NCBI RefSeq assembly: GCF_000090795.2
Contig: NW_003546485.1
Location: forward strand, 54,486 to 118,485
Reading direction: 5' to 3'
Origin: Amphimedon queenslandica
Taxonomy: Eukaryota > Porifera > Demospongiae > Haplosclerida > Niphatidae
Length of the DNA stretch: 64,000 nt
Position numbers and translations under genes: made by a program. Below, one piece after another: positions 33,683 to 44,998 of the stretch; position 1 is the stretch's first letter, and each line of letters starts with the position of its first letter. The notes beneath the pieces are model-generated. The model searched no databases. It saw only the letters and a list, made by a program, of their open reading frames with translations, and was not told the DNA's origin.

Positions 33683-34409
33683 GTATGCAAGTATTTTACG
33701 GTCAGCCGACTGTCAGCAACCAGTAGAGACTGTTGTAAGCTATCCTGAAGTTTGTAGTTCAGCTGATATTCTATCCAGTGTGCCTGTAAGGATATCTAAT
33801 TAATTAATAAGTATCCTGCCTACATTTTTATTACAATGTGTCTACAGGTCCGGTAATGGGACACAGAATTTAGGGCTAGAGATCCGGTAACAGGGGCATC
33901 GCCCCAATATGTATGTATATAATACTTGGCTACCCCCAGTATGAATAATTGAGTAGAAATCCAAAGACCAGCATCACAAATGCAGCAGGGTCATGGTGGT
34001 GTAGTGGAGAGGCCCGTGTGGATTGCATGGATGTGGGCAGCAGTTCGAATCTGGTCAGAACTACTGCATGGAACTATGCTACAGTTCTTGATTTTTTTCT
34101 TTTTTAAAAATGATTTTTTTTTGTTTGTTTCTCCAATTTAGGTCAAGAAATAACACACTCGTACATCTTAGTTTCTGAAGTTGTAAGGTTGAAATTGGGG
34201 TTTAGCGTTTCATGATGAAAAAAAACAAGTTCCATTTTGCAATAATGCACATGCACACAAGCTGTTTTACAGGGAAAAATGGACTGCTGGATCTCTAGCA
34301 ATTGAAAACAGTGTCCGGTTACTGGACCTGTAGACACTGCCTTTTTATTACACTTTTATCCTTACAGGTATTAGAATGGCTGATACTGAAGGTGTTAGCG
34401 CCTGCTTGA
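33683..34409 (+). CDS. possible two-exon 3' end of a gene
   Basis: A frame YASILRSADCQQPVETVVSY...SSADILSSVP lies between an acceptor (ttttatag) at 33682 and a donor GTAAGG at 33786. A second acceptor (ccttacag) at 34367 allows the frame to continue VLEWLILKVLAPA and stop at 34407. The candidate intron holds the TIR element 33838-34337. No family is recognised. The splice sites are good but the evidence is thin. Confidence 0.25.
33838..34337 (+). mobile_element. TIR element with tRNA-like boxes and long direct repeats
   Basis: Inverted ends of about 48 bp: GTGTCTACAGGTCC then GGACAC and GCTAGAGATCC on both sides. The flanks carry a direct repeat CTGCC...TTTTTATTACA (33816-33835 and 34337-34352, the left copy with three extra bases). 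That is much longer than normal DNA-transposon duplications. Inside are an A box TGGTGTAGTGG (33997-34007) and B-like AGTTCGAATCT (34042-34052). No open frame. It could be a SINE with inverted ends, or a MITE that captured a tRNA-like unit. Confidence 0.65.
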
Positions 34410-34440
34410 TCAGTGGCAACCTGTGCTATGAGATGGCCTT

Positions 34441-35225
34441 AGTACATGTATGTGTGTTATTGTAGCTTACCTTTATTACACTTTGTTATTCTTCATAGTT
34501 ATACACAGATGAATGGCAGTTTAGTACATGTATGATACTTGTAATTCAAGCATGGTGGTACAATAGCAAGCTGTATAGATGAGAGTATGTTCACGCATGT
34601 TTGTTGTTGCAGCTAACCTTTCTTTATCACACTGTTGTTCTTTATAGTTATACGCAGGTGTGGCAGCGGTTACACAATAATAGTGGTGCAATAGCAAGCT
34701 CTATAGATGCGAGTAAGTACATGCATGTTTATAGTTGTATCTACCCTTTCTTTATTACACTTTGTTGTTCTTTATAGCTGTACACAGGTGAATGGCAGTT
34801 TAGTACTGGTATGATACTTTTAATTTATGGATGGTGGTACCACAATAGCGAGCTGTATAGATGAAAGTACATGTATGTGTGTTGCTGTAGCTTACCTTCC
34901 TTTATTACACTTTGTTATTCTTTATAGTTATACACAGGTGAATGGTAGTTTAGTACAGGAATGATACTTTTAAATCAAGGATGGTGCTACAAAGGCAAGC
35001 TGTATAGATGAGAGCAAATACATGTATGTGTGTTGTTGTAGCATACCTTTCTTTATTAAACTTTGTTGTTCGTTATAGTTATACACAGGTGAATGGCAAT
35101 TTAGTACTAATATGATACTTTTAGTTCAAGGATGCTGGTATATGTATAATAGCAAGCTGTATAGACAAAAGTAAGTAAACATTAGTTTTTCTGAAGCTAC
35201 CTTTTTCATTACACTTTCATTTTCT
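34441..35225 (+). repeat. satellite array, about 148-bp unit, 5.3 copies
   Basis: Each unit contains 'ttattacactttgttgttct', 'atagttatacacaggtgaat', 'agcaagctgtatagatgaga' and 'tacatgtatgtgtgttgt'. Units drift by roughly 10-20% and by small length changes; the last is partial. No frame runs through. Confidence 0.8.
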
Positions 35226-37299
35226 TTGTACATTGCTTGCCTGATAAGAAATGAATAAAACGTTATAAATGTGTCATGTCGATGGTATAGAGAGAGCCTT
35301 CTTGAGTAGAATGAAAATAATAAGTTTTTTCCTATTAATTACTTGTACATTGTACTTCTGTGTCAGAAAGTGAGGGAGACCAAAGAGTGATTTCTGTATG
35401 CTGTAGGACAATGTCATATTGTGTACATGTTCATGTATATTTATAAATGATGAGTGAGTTTGACTCTGTATGTAAACAGTCTGTAGACAGTGAGTTGAAA
35501 GAGGGAGTACCCTTAAGTACTTGTAGTGATTACAGTGTATGGGAGAGACAATGTGTTATTTTGTGTATAGTTGTACATGTAACTTACCATGAGTGAGTAG
35601 TATGAGTTGAGTGACAGAGTAAAAGAGTGCTATAGGTTCTTCTAATGACTATACTCATAAAGAAATTAGACTGTGATACTGTCTAATGTTGTCACTGGGA
35701 GAACTTTGAGGTACAATCTGTGACTATAGTTAAATGACAATTTTAATGAAAATTGTGAAATGCTTTATGTCAATAACTAATTTCTTTATTGTGTAGTTAG
35801 TGAGGGAGAATTACTAATGACTAAGTGAGAGAGACAAAGTACCTAAAAGTTAGTGCTAGTTATGACATGTAAATGACTATGCCTGTTACTGTATCAGTAG
35901 ACACTAGATATTGATAGGATGGGAATTGACAGTGCCTTCCTTAACTTTTGAGGTATCACCCATTGAGTATGCTGTTGTACTGTACTGTGCTGCTGTTGCT
36001 ACATGTAACTAGTATCTACTAGGATTAGTCATTGTAAGATGTGTATTACTACAAGTATAAGTACCTTTGTATGTACATGTAGCTTAGTAGAGCATAGTAG
36101 AGAGTTTATAGAGAGAGAGAGAGCAATAGGTAAGAAATGTACTTGTACTGTTGGCTGCAAGATAAATGATTAAATTTATGAATTTCAGTGTGATAGAAAG
36201 TTGGTTGAAGTTAATGAAACGATGGTAGAGTAGGAGTAATTAGTTAATGCTACAAAAGTAGAGTAGGAGTAAGAGCAGGGTTTACTGGTAGAATAGAGTT
36301 AAGTGGAGTGTTCAACTGCAGTTAATGAACTATTTTTTTTAATTTTTTTGTATATTTCTTTCTCAATGTGTTGTTGTGGTGTCCTTATGCTTACGGTACA
36401 CGAACATTTTTTTGTTTGTTTTTTACGTATTTTGATGTTACATGAAATGAGGAGAGACGAGATAAATGTGAGATATAAAGAGAGATGGAGGTGAGATAAA
36501 GTTATTGTTGACCAGAAAGACATGATAATGATGATGATGATGATAATAACAAGTGATGATGACGATGGTGATGTCAGTGATGATGCATGGCAAAGATATT
36601 GAGCAGTGATAAGAGAGCAGGCAGATATGTCGAGTTTGAGAGCTGCAAATATTAGATGATGGTAAGCAGTGTTGAGAGCAGCAAATGGTAGATATTGATA
36701 AGGACAAAAGCGTGCAGGTTAAAGAGCCTATAGAGTGTGAGAGAATTTAAGTGTCACATAACAATAATTCACTTACGGAATGCTTCAGATTTCCTGGAGT
36801 GTGGTGGGAGTGAGAGAAATTTGAGGGTAGCAACGACAAAATGGCAGTAATGACCTGGGACAAGAGTGACGCAGCAATTGAAGCAGGAAAGGCAATACAG
36901 GATGGAAGGGCAACGGCAAAGGCAGAATGGGCAGTGGAAAATTGAGAGCAAAATGCAGATGGGGCTACACGTATGTCATGATGAAGGATGCTCAGCAGAT
37001 GGTCTAAAGCCTACCAAGAAAACTTTTGTGAGAGAGACTCAGCAAATCAGTCAAATAGTTGCAGGCTGCTGACTAAGCACTGATAGTATAAGCAAGTTAA
37101 AAAGTTTCTGTACCTTATAGTCAGGCCACCTTTTACTGGAAACACATTAACCATTAAAGAGCAAAGAGAGAGAGCTTTTGTGAGAGTGAGGTAGTGAGTG
37201 GTAGAGGGAGTGTAAGTGAGACCTTTGTAAAAGATGTCAATGAGATTTTAAAATACTTTGATAATGTGATGACATTGTGTCATCACATCATCAATAATA
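35226..37299. other. non-coding, diverged short repeats
   Basis: G/A-rich stretches (gagaga, gtgagtgag) and the word 'gtacatgtagcttac' recur. A block at 35918-35975 ('gggaattgacagtgcc', 'caccca') has a relative at 40203-40258, so this region resembles the 3' flank of DUF7869-type gene B inside the nested element. No gene found. Confidence 0.45.
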
Positions 37300-38234
37300 A
37301 TGAGAACTGGTGTTGGATGCTTATACTTACTTTTTTCCATAGGAAAAGGGACCAAAAGAGTATTAAGTGGCAGAAATACAAGTGTTATCCTAGACAACTC
37401 TGGCGCTTTTGTGGAGGACTACTGAAGAAATTTCTCTCTTGTGGTGCTTCGGGGGTGTTTTTGGCACATGAGGCAGGCTTTGAAATGGAAGGCACACTTT
37501 GTCTTGCAGTCATTGGAGCAGATATCTCAAATCTTCTCAAAGATGTAGCACTGTCTTCTGCATACAACCCTTTGGGTGGTATTATGGGTAGAATGCAGGT
37601 AGGAGGACTGGAGTTGGTGTTCCTGAGTATCCTTACTGCTGTCAGTGGGTTATTGCAGGATAATTTGGTGATTAAGTCTCCTCTCCTCAGTGACTGTACC
37701 TCAAAGGTAAAGCGATGTATCATTTTGATGTCTTTGATATTGCAGAAGTAGGGAGAAAGGAAGCCTTTCCAGTATTAAGATGGCACAATGACCTCCCATT
37801 CTGATGTACCTACCGTTTAGGGAACATTGACGTGAGAGGAATCATCGATTACGTGGGCAATGTGCTGAAGGCAACCAAGTTCAGTACTCCTAAAGCGCTG
37901 TTTAATTAGCTCAAAGTACTAATCAGGTGAGAATTTAGTGTGGCCTACTGGGAGAAATGATATTTCAATTGATGCTTTCCTGCCATTTAATACTCTCCAG
38001 GCCAGATACTGCATTAATGCATTATTTTTATTCTGGCCTATACAGTTATCAGCATTTACAAAAAAGGACAGCTTTTAATCCATGGTTTTCAAGGTAATGT
38101 TGTACGTTACTGATAACTGCATTGGCCCCCTTTCCTGTGTCTACGACTTCATTGACTATATAGGTCACTTGTTGGGGGATTGCTTTGCCGCACACGCCAA
38201 ACAGGCTACACTTTCTTGGAGTAAGGAAGAAAAT
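37300..38234 (-). pseudogene. outer DUF7869-type gene, C-terminal part
   Basis: The minus strand gives IFFLTPRKCSLFGVCGKAIP, then QQVTYIVNEVVDTGKGANAV, HYLENHG, a segment with NADNCIGQNKNNALMQYLAW (about 38010-38060), SFLPVGHTKFSPD, ELIKQRFRSTELGCL, FLSPYFCNIKDIKMIHRFTF and an end with PIIPPKGLYAEDS (37385-37723). The order matches gene B in the nested element. The N-terminal half lies at 43533-44840, beyond the insertion. A few frame breaks are present. DUF7869 is the name I recall for this large cnidarian/sponge family. Confidence 0.7.
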
Positions 38235-38609
38235 GTGACCATAATTGACAAAAGGTACCGTTTGGCGCAAAAATCAATTTTGAGATTTATGTACCAAGTT
38301 GTAAAGCAATCTTTGCTAATCCCAGTCGCGAAGGCTTCAGCTCCATCCACCTTATGGTTGCTTATTTACAGCCCCTCAAAGATGAAGGAGTGCCAGGTAC
38401 AGACCAAATCAGTAATTGGAGAAAAAGCTTCTTAAAGATTTCATTAGCAGTATCCGTATACTTCTGTGTCATGTGGAGAGGAAAATGGCCTTCTTCTGCT
38501 CGGTGAAGGCTTCTTATTGATGCTGCTGCTCTTATTGAAGATGGCAAGACAAAAAAGGTGAGTCTTACATTTGTTGTAAGGTTTTTTTACACTTTAGCCA
38601 GACCTAAGT

Positions 38610-38890
38610 AGCCAAGTGACACTTTGTTTGCTCGAGCGACTGACGGTTAACTCGATCAACCCTTAGTTTGCTCGAGCGACTTTTTTTGCTCTAGAAACTC
38701 TGTATCAGCTCTAAAAATCCAATTTTAGCTAAAGCAGGTCTATGTTTGTTCTAAAAGTCACTGTTTGCTCGAGCGACCCTGTAGTTGGCTAGAGCAAAGC
38801 TGACCCTTTCTGTACCTCTAGAAAGCCTGTGATAGCTCTAGCAACTCTGTAAAAGTTCCCGATACCCTGTAGAACCTTTAAAACCAAGTA
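38610..38890. repeat. degenerate short repeat (GCTCGAGCGACtctgt-like)
   Basis: Units such as 'tttgctcgagcgactc', 'tttgctctagaaactctgt', 'gctctagcaactctgta' and 'tttgttctaaaagtcactg' follow one another about ten times. GCTCGAGC is itself palindromic. The array lies just inside the left end of the nested element. Confidence 0.65.
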
Positions 38891-40536
38891 ATAAGCTTGT
38901 AGCAACTTGACACAAAATATTTATTATTATTAAAAAACATGAATGAGTGCAATGATTATTGTCTCCACTCTAGGAAAAGGACCTTAATGATTGAAGGACC
39001 TAGAATGAAACAGAGAAGTAAAGCAACAAACATAAAGACACAAGAACGTCCAGGAAGAGTTATAAGGTAAGTGTGAGAAAGTGAGTACTATAACTGTGAA
39101 TAGTATTTTGTGTAGTTAGCTTACTATGACAGTGAGGGAACAGTAATTGAGGGAGTATGTGAAACAGTGAGTAGTGAGTGGGAGAGATAGTGAGGATTGG
39201 GAGAGCGACTGAGTGAAAAAAGAGAGACTACCATAGGGTACTAGAGTGATGATACTGTAAAGGATAGATAGTGTATTATTGTGTATAGTTGTACATGTAA
39301 TTTACCATTATTTATTGTGACATGTGAGGGAAATAGTGAGGATTGAGAGAGCGAGTGAGTGAAAAAAGAGAGACTACCCTAGGGTACTAGAAAGATGATA
39401 CTGCATAGGATAGATAGTGTATTATTGTGTATAGTGTTAGTTCACCTAACTTACCATAAGTGAGTGAGACTTTGTGGTGGCCAGTGGTGACGTGTGAAGG
39501 AGACAATGAGTGAGACAAGGGATTGTGAGTGGGGAGACACAGAGGAGACAGTGAGTGACAGTACTAGCATTGAGGAAGAATAGTAGTAGATGGTAGTGGA
39601 TAATAGTAGTGGAAGAATAGTAGTGGATGTAGCTTACCATGAGTGAGAGTGATCACTATTAGTTAGGGAGACCAGTCTGTGAGGGAGAGAGACAGAGAGA
39701 GAGAGAGAATGGAGGGAGAGAGAGAAGGGGGGAAGAGAGAGACTGAGAGAGGAAGGATAATTTAGCATTGTATATTCCAGTACGTGTAGCTTACTTTGAC
39801 TTCAACTGTCAACTATTGTCCAGTCAGTCAGTGAGGGGGAGAAAGAGAGGGAGAGAGACTGAGAGAGGAAGGATATTTCAGCATTGTGTACAGTAGTACA
39901 TGTAGCTTACCATGAGTTGGAATATTGACTATTATTGGAATATTGACTGTCTCTCAGTAATGAGAGACAGATACATGTATGAGTGAAGTAGAGGGAGTAC
40001 CATGAGGTGAGGGAGAGTAAGAGAGAGAGAGAGAGTTTGATGGTACATGTGAAGAAGGGAGACAGTTTAAGAGTGACTATAATGTGTAATAGAGTAAGAA
40101 CTTCAACCTACCTGTATATGTAGCTTACCGTGAGAGTGATAGGAGTGGTAACAGTGCCACTGGCATGAGACAGAAAGAGATACTACACACAAGGAACATC
40201 CATAGGGTGGGATTGACAGCGCCATCCTCAACATTGGAGGCGCCACCCATGGAGTCCTAGTGGGAGTGAGTGAGACCACTGAAAGTGGAGAGAGGATGAT
40301 TTTGAGGCCGCAAGTGAGAGAGTGAGAGAGAGAAAGTGAATGACCGACTAGGAAGATGAGGATGGTGAGAGTGAGGGAGAGACTGACCAACTGTATAGAT
40401 GGATATGCAGTGGGATATGTATGACATTTACCAACAGATTGAACTGAGAGCTTATAACCTGACATGCCACTAGTTACTACATGTATGGCTATTGTGACAA
40501 GTAAATCAACAGTTCTTGCATGTCTTTATTCCCCTT
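38891..40536. repeat. G/A-rich tandem-like 3' flank of gene B
   Basis: Repeated words 'gagagagactaccctagggtact', cut here to its parts 'gagagactaccatag' and 'ggtactagagtgatgatac', occur at about 39176-39300 and 39326-39432. 'gtacatgtagcttaccatgag' -like words and GAGAGA runs recur to 40350. A block at 40203-40258 matches 35918-35975. No gene is seen. Gene B may end in or just beyond the gap to the right. Confidence 0.5.
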
Positions 40537-40820
40537 NNNNNNNNNNNNNNNNNNNNNNNNNNNNNNNNNNNNNNNNNNNNNNNNNNNNNNNNNNNNNNNN
40601 NNNNNNNNNNNNNNNNNNNNNNNNNNNNNNNNNNNNNNNNNNNNNNNNNNNNNNNNNNNNNNNNNNNNNNNNNNNNNNNNNNNNNNNNNNNNNNNNNNNN
40701 NNNNNNNNNNNNNNNNNNNNNNNNNNNNNNNNNNNNNNNNNNNNNNNNNNNNNNNNNNNNNNNNNNNNNNNNNNNNNNNNNNNNNNNNNNNNNNNNNNNN
40801 NNNNNNNNNNNNNNNNNNNN
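40537..40820. other. assembly gap (284 N)
   Basis: All bases are N. The gap removes the C-terminus of gene B. Frames that run through the N stretch have no meaning. Confidence 0.99.
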
Positions 40821-43270
40821 GGTATTACAGTTGGTTCCCTAAGGAGCTGCTCCCTCATGACTGAATCATCGCTAGTGTTTCTCATGGAGACCTCACCCAT
40901 TGCTTGACAATCCATCACATAGTGATGGAATGTCTTAATGGCCTTAATCTTCTTAAAGAAAGGTGCCAGGTGTCTAGTCCGATCATATGACTTCACAATA
41001 CATTTACCCTCCAGTGTGCCAACAACCTGTGCTTTGTTGACACTTGTGGACGTCTCTACCACCTCCAACAAGTCATGCAGTGATCCCACCACACTCCTCC
41101 TGAACCTCTGCTTCAACAAACCAAAGCACCAGTCTGGGGAGAACTTGGTAGGCCTGCTGGCAGATAGGACAGGCTGATTCTCTTGCTCAGTCCAGTGAGC
41201 ACTCTCCATAACAAATACTAAAAGATATAAGAACAGGTATGTGAGTAACTTTTGTCTGAAGTGTTTGCATTCTAATGTTTGTTGTTTTATTTACCCAAAT
41301 TATGGGATTATTCTTATTCTGCCCAGCACAGTTGTCCGCATTGAAGTGAACAATGGCAAAGTGGACACCATGATGCTCCAGATAGTAATGGAGCATACTG
41401 ATTACAGCATTGGCTCCCTTTCCAGTCAAGAATGCTTTATCAACCAGAAAGTTGACTTGCTGTGGAATCGCCTTGCAGCAGACTCAGAATATACCACACT
41501 TATGTGGAGTCAGGAAGTATATTGGTCCTGGTTGTAATGGATTTGATGGAAAGTGGACCTAGTGATAATGATACACAATGTATATGCAGTATGTTAATAG
41601 TTACCTGCTGAGCATAGTCAAAATTGTAGTGAGCCATAATGTCAAACTCTGCCAATGGTCTGCTCAATGGTGGACTATAAAGTCCTCTGACTGGGTCAGT
41701 AAACAATCCCTCAAGAAGAGTAACAGCTTCCTTTAGTACGGACCTGTAGTACTCTCTCTTTCCTCACTAGATCAATGTGTTGAGTTGCCTCTTGTAAAGC
41801 CTAATAATTATTGTTATTGTTACATGAAATTATTTATATTACATGTCATTACAGTAGTCTGTCTCTCTATTGGTAGGTTAGTACTCCACAAGATGGCTGC
41901 ACTGTTTTGTTGGCAAACCCAACATAGGTCCAACATGGCCTTCATGACACGAATGTCAGGCACAAGCTTTCTCCATTATGAAAGAAAACAATTGTAAGTA
42001 CAAACCTCTCCTGGTACTGCTCTCACATACTCCTTGTATACCCCCCATCCTTGTACGTAATGGCAGTAAATGTGTCTTAGCATAGTCCTTAACACCAGGA
42101 ATACGCCCAGGTAGCATTATAGGATGCACCTCTGCATAGTTCTTTATGAACTTGACAATCTCTTATTGTCAGCAGAAAGTGCATGCCTCGGCGTTTTACC
42201 AGTGTTCCCATGTACTCTAAAGTAAGTGTCAATTTAGCTACTATGAAAGTGAGGCATACCTAGAGGTCAACCCATTCCCTAAAAAAGACTTCCTGACATT
42301 CCTCAGTCTCTTCTCCCCAACGCTATAAATAAACATGGAAGTGTCTTGACATACCTGTACAGTACCGTTTCATTTTATTTTATTTTAAGAAAGTCACTGA
42401 CCTTCATTCCCCCATGAGTGATGTAGTGCAGTTCCTCTGTCTTTCTCTAATGTTAGTTTTCTTGTTGTTGCTGGTACTCTCACCACAGTGTGTTCAAGCC
42501 ATTATCTGTCCCATCAGAACCATATCTAACTCATGGAAAGACAGCTCCAACAAGCTGGTTCTGGTTGCTGTCAAGTAAGATGGTTCAAACTTATTCCAGC
42601 AGCTGTCAGAGCAACCACAACCAGCCTGAAGGAAGTCTTTCACTTTCCACTCCTCCCTTATGTCCACCTCTCTCTCAACCTCTACAGGTACCAGTACTTG
42701 TTCCTCAATCCCTGTCACTCCTGCCGTCTCCTTGTATTCAGGCTCCTAAGGATTACTCACTTCCATCTCCATGTCTCCTGGTGAGTCTTCACTCATAACA
42801 GTCAACCCACTTATCTCAAGCTCTCCATTAATTTGTAGATCACCACCGTCATCAATGTCCTCATGATCACTGCTGCTATCATCTTCCATCACTTTGTCTA
42901 TTGTTTTTTTATAATAATAATGTTTAATGTTTATTTCTAGAATATTACTGTCATTGTTGTATTGTTATCATAATTAACAATATTATTTTAGGTAAGTAGT
43001 ATGGATTGTAGTGCTAAGTAGGTGTTAAGTATGTAGGTATTCATTGTGTGGTTAATGTAATTCATAGCTTGTGCAATGTTGTTTACCTGACTCCTCGTCG
43101 TCGAAATAGTCATGGAGCATCTCAAGCAGCACTCCGCTTGTGATGCTTGAACTATGACTTTCCTCATTCAACAAGAGAGCAATTTGCCTTGCTTCTTCCA
43201 TCAAGAAACAGTACCCTCTCTTAATTTGCTTCAAAACATGGTAAGTTGCTAGGATACCGATCGTCGCCAT
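40821..43270 (-). CDS. DUF7869-type multi-exon gene B (candidate transposase)
   Basis: Minus-strand order: exon 1 from Met at 43270 (MATIGILATYHVLKQIKRGY...MLHDYFDDEES, donor GTAAAC near 43085); exon 2 from about 42906 with an acidic stretch, EREVDIREEWKVKDFLQAGC and LSFHELDMVLMGQIMA (42494); CGESTSNNKKTNIRERQR (about 42450); SVGEKRLRNVRKSFLGNGLT (about 42290); GNTGKTPRHALSADN and IVKFIKNYAEVHPIMLPGRI-like (42080-42200); LVPDIRVMKAMLDLCWVCQQ (41890-41980); QHIDLVRKEREYYRSVLKEA and AEFDIMAHYNFDYAQQ (41620-41800); GPIYFLTPHKCGIF and KAIPQQVNFLVDKAFLTGKG, then NADNCAGQNKNN (41310-41540); TKFSPDWCFGLLKQRFRRSV, AQVVGTLEGKCIVKSYDRTR and IKTFHHYVMDC (40842-41200). The C-terminus is in the gap. One stop in exon 2 (near 42750) and one after CGIF suggest recent damage or errors. 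The DNCxGQNKNN block could be part of an RNase H-like active site (inference). The start lies about 260 bp inside the right TIR. Confidence 0.7.
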
Positions 43271-43528
43271 GACGCCCCATTTACCTCCGTTTCATGGGCT
43301 GTGTGACGCTCTCTGTGCACAGTAATGGCTAGAGGATCTAGTACCTTCTTTCTCAGGAACTACAAGGAGTATAGCGGCGTCTTTGGCATCAAATGATAGC
43401 TTATTGTCTCTGTAATCAGTTTGTGCAAAAAGCTATTTTTCGACCAACAACGCGCAAGTTGACTTATTATCACTATACTGATAAATTTAATAATGCACCA
43501 AATGGTACCTTTTGTCAATTATGGTCAC

Positions 43529-44840
43529 AAATTGGCCCATGTTGCAGAGGGTCACTTGCATAGTGAACCTAAAATTAAAAAAAACTAGGAATAATACAAG
43601 TTGAGAACAAATGAAAATGCGTAACATTCCGTAAGTAATTAATTTGTACATGTAGGACAGTACCTGCTGGGCGTAATTGAAACTGAATTGTATTTCAGGA
43701 ATTGCTGACACAGGCCTCTCCACTACCACATTCAACCTCTCCACTGACTCCTTCACCCTCTGCAAAACAGATTGGTAGTACTCCCTCTCTCTTTTAGCAT
43801 GGTCAATGTGCTCCCTTGCTTTCTGAATCACCTGTTTATTTTAAAGGTACAGTAGTTATTTTCAATTATTTTTTAAGAAACGTTTAGCCTGAGATTGGTT
43901 TTCAAGTGAGGTATTGGCGTTCTTCAAAACAAGCCTGCTGATCTTCCAGCACATCCAGCAGAGGTCAGTCAATGTTTTCATTACGACGATGCGAGGGACA
44001 TACAGCTTTCAAGTCAGTTTGAATTCTGACTCACAAAGAATACGCCCCACGTACGATGACTTTTATGCCTCATAAATCGACCGTTTTGACATACTGGACG
44101 GCAATAGAATTGTTTTATCATCCCTCTCTCCTGGGACTCTTCCTGGCAGCAAAATTCCATTCTCCAGCGCAAACCTTTTGCAAAAGAATAGTTTTGTTCT
44201 CTCAGTATCCTCATCCAACAAGGCATGGTGGGGAAGTCTGCCCATGTTTACATGCACTCTAACAATTCAATGAAATGATTAGTAAGCTTTGTTTGTACAC
44301 TCATAGTACACACCTAGGTTTCCAGTCCTCTGTAGTGAGATGCCTTTTTAATGCTTTCAATCTCCCGTACTTAATCCCATGTATAAACATAAATGGCTTC
44401 ACACACACCTAAATTAATAATAAAAATTATGTTTATTGTTATTTTTGTTTTTCTCCTTGTTTCTTTTTTAGCACAATAATAATGATAATAATAATAATAA
44501 TAATAGTATGAATAATAATAAGTTGTAATAATAACATTTATTTTTTTATGTTTGTACCTTTTTCATGTTATGAAATTAGACCGTTTGCTGCTGGATCCTT
44601 GCCCTTGTGGTCTTCTTATTGGCTGAAGTCCTGTTACTCCTGTCTATAGTGGCCATTAACTGAGCCATTACCACCTGGTCAAGCTGCTCCTTTGTCAATT
44701 CCTCCATGTCTCACCTAATTCTCCTAAGATAATCCTCCTCAAACTGCAAGTAACATTTATTACCAGAGCAAACTTCCCTGTAAAATTTATCAAAACTCTC
44801 TCTCACATCAACTTCCCTTTCCTCTATTGCAAAGGTAAAA
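43529..44840 (-). pseudogene. outer DUF7869-type gene, N-terminal part
   Basis: Minus order: [20 protein letters not shown], then [20 protein letters not shown] and [13 protein letters not shown] (44577-44835); VCVKPFMFIHGIKYGRLKAL (about 44350-44400); HVNMGRLPHHALLDEDTERT and ENGILLPGRVPGERDDKTIL (44063-44257); SHRTWGVFFV; KTLTDLCWMCWKISRLVLKN (about 43940); HIDHAKREREYYQSVLQRVK and IQFSFNYAQQV (43660-43831); then the conserved motif is cut by the nested element. The blocks are collinear with gene B but clearly diverged from it, so inner and outer copies are different lineages of the family. Exon 1 was not found. Confidence 0.7.
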
Positions 44841-44998
44841 CCATGTGTCATTAATCTTATAAAATATTGTTATTCATGATAAAAAATACAAGTTATCGCG
44901 AGCCTATATCGCTCTATCGCTTACATCGCATATCCTTAAGCAATTTAAATGCATGAACATCTATCTTCCTACAACGCGATATACATAACTTGTAATAT

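Larger units (their letters stand above)
38235..43528. mobile_element. 5.3-kb TIR element carrying a DUF7869-type gene, nested in another copy
   Basis: The two ends are perfect inverted repeats over 25 bp (38235-38259 and 43504-43528; outer word GTGACCATAATTGAC), with about ten more matching bases beyond. AAAT is duplicated on both sides (38231-38234, 43529-43532). On the minus strand the flanks, taken without the insert and one AAAT, read through CAACATGGGCCAATTT into TTCTTCC, which codes the conserved QHGPIFFLTPRKC motif. This confirms the borders. Contents: gene B (40821-43270), a long repeat-rich 3' flank (38260-40536), and an assembly gap. Confidence 0.85.

Noticed and set aside
36299-36523. 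Overlapping short frames on both strands around 36.3-37.1 kb
   Set aside because: Low-complexity sequence, no family resemblance and no splice support.
36100-40080. GAGAGA and GTGAGTGAG runs as CRISPR-like or regulatory arrays
   Set aside because: They are simple-sequence, with no regular spacers and no partner genes; the genome type does not fit CRISPR.
40464-41209. Frames that run through the N stretch
   Set aside because: They are products of unknown bases in the assembly gap. Only the part from 40842 onward belongs to gene B.
44460-44540. AAT/ATA microsatellite as an origin or element end
   Set aside because: Simple repeats of this kind are common in this AT-rich DNA and nothing else supports a special role.
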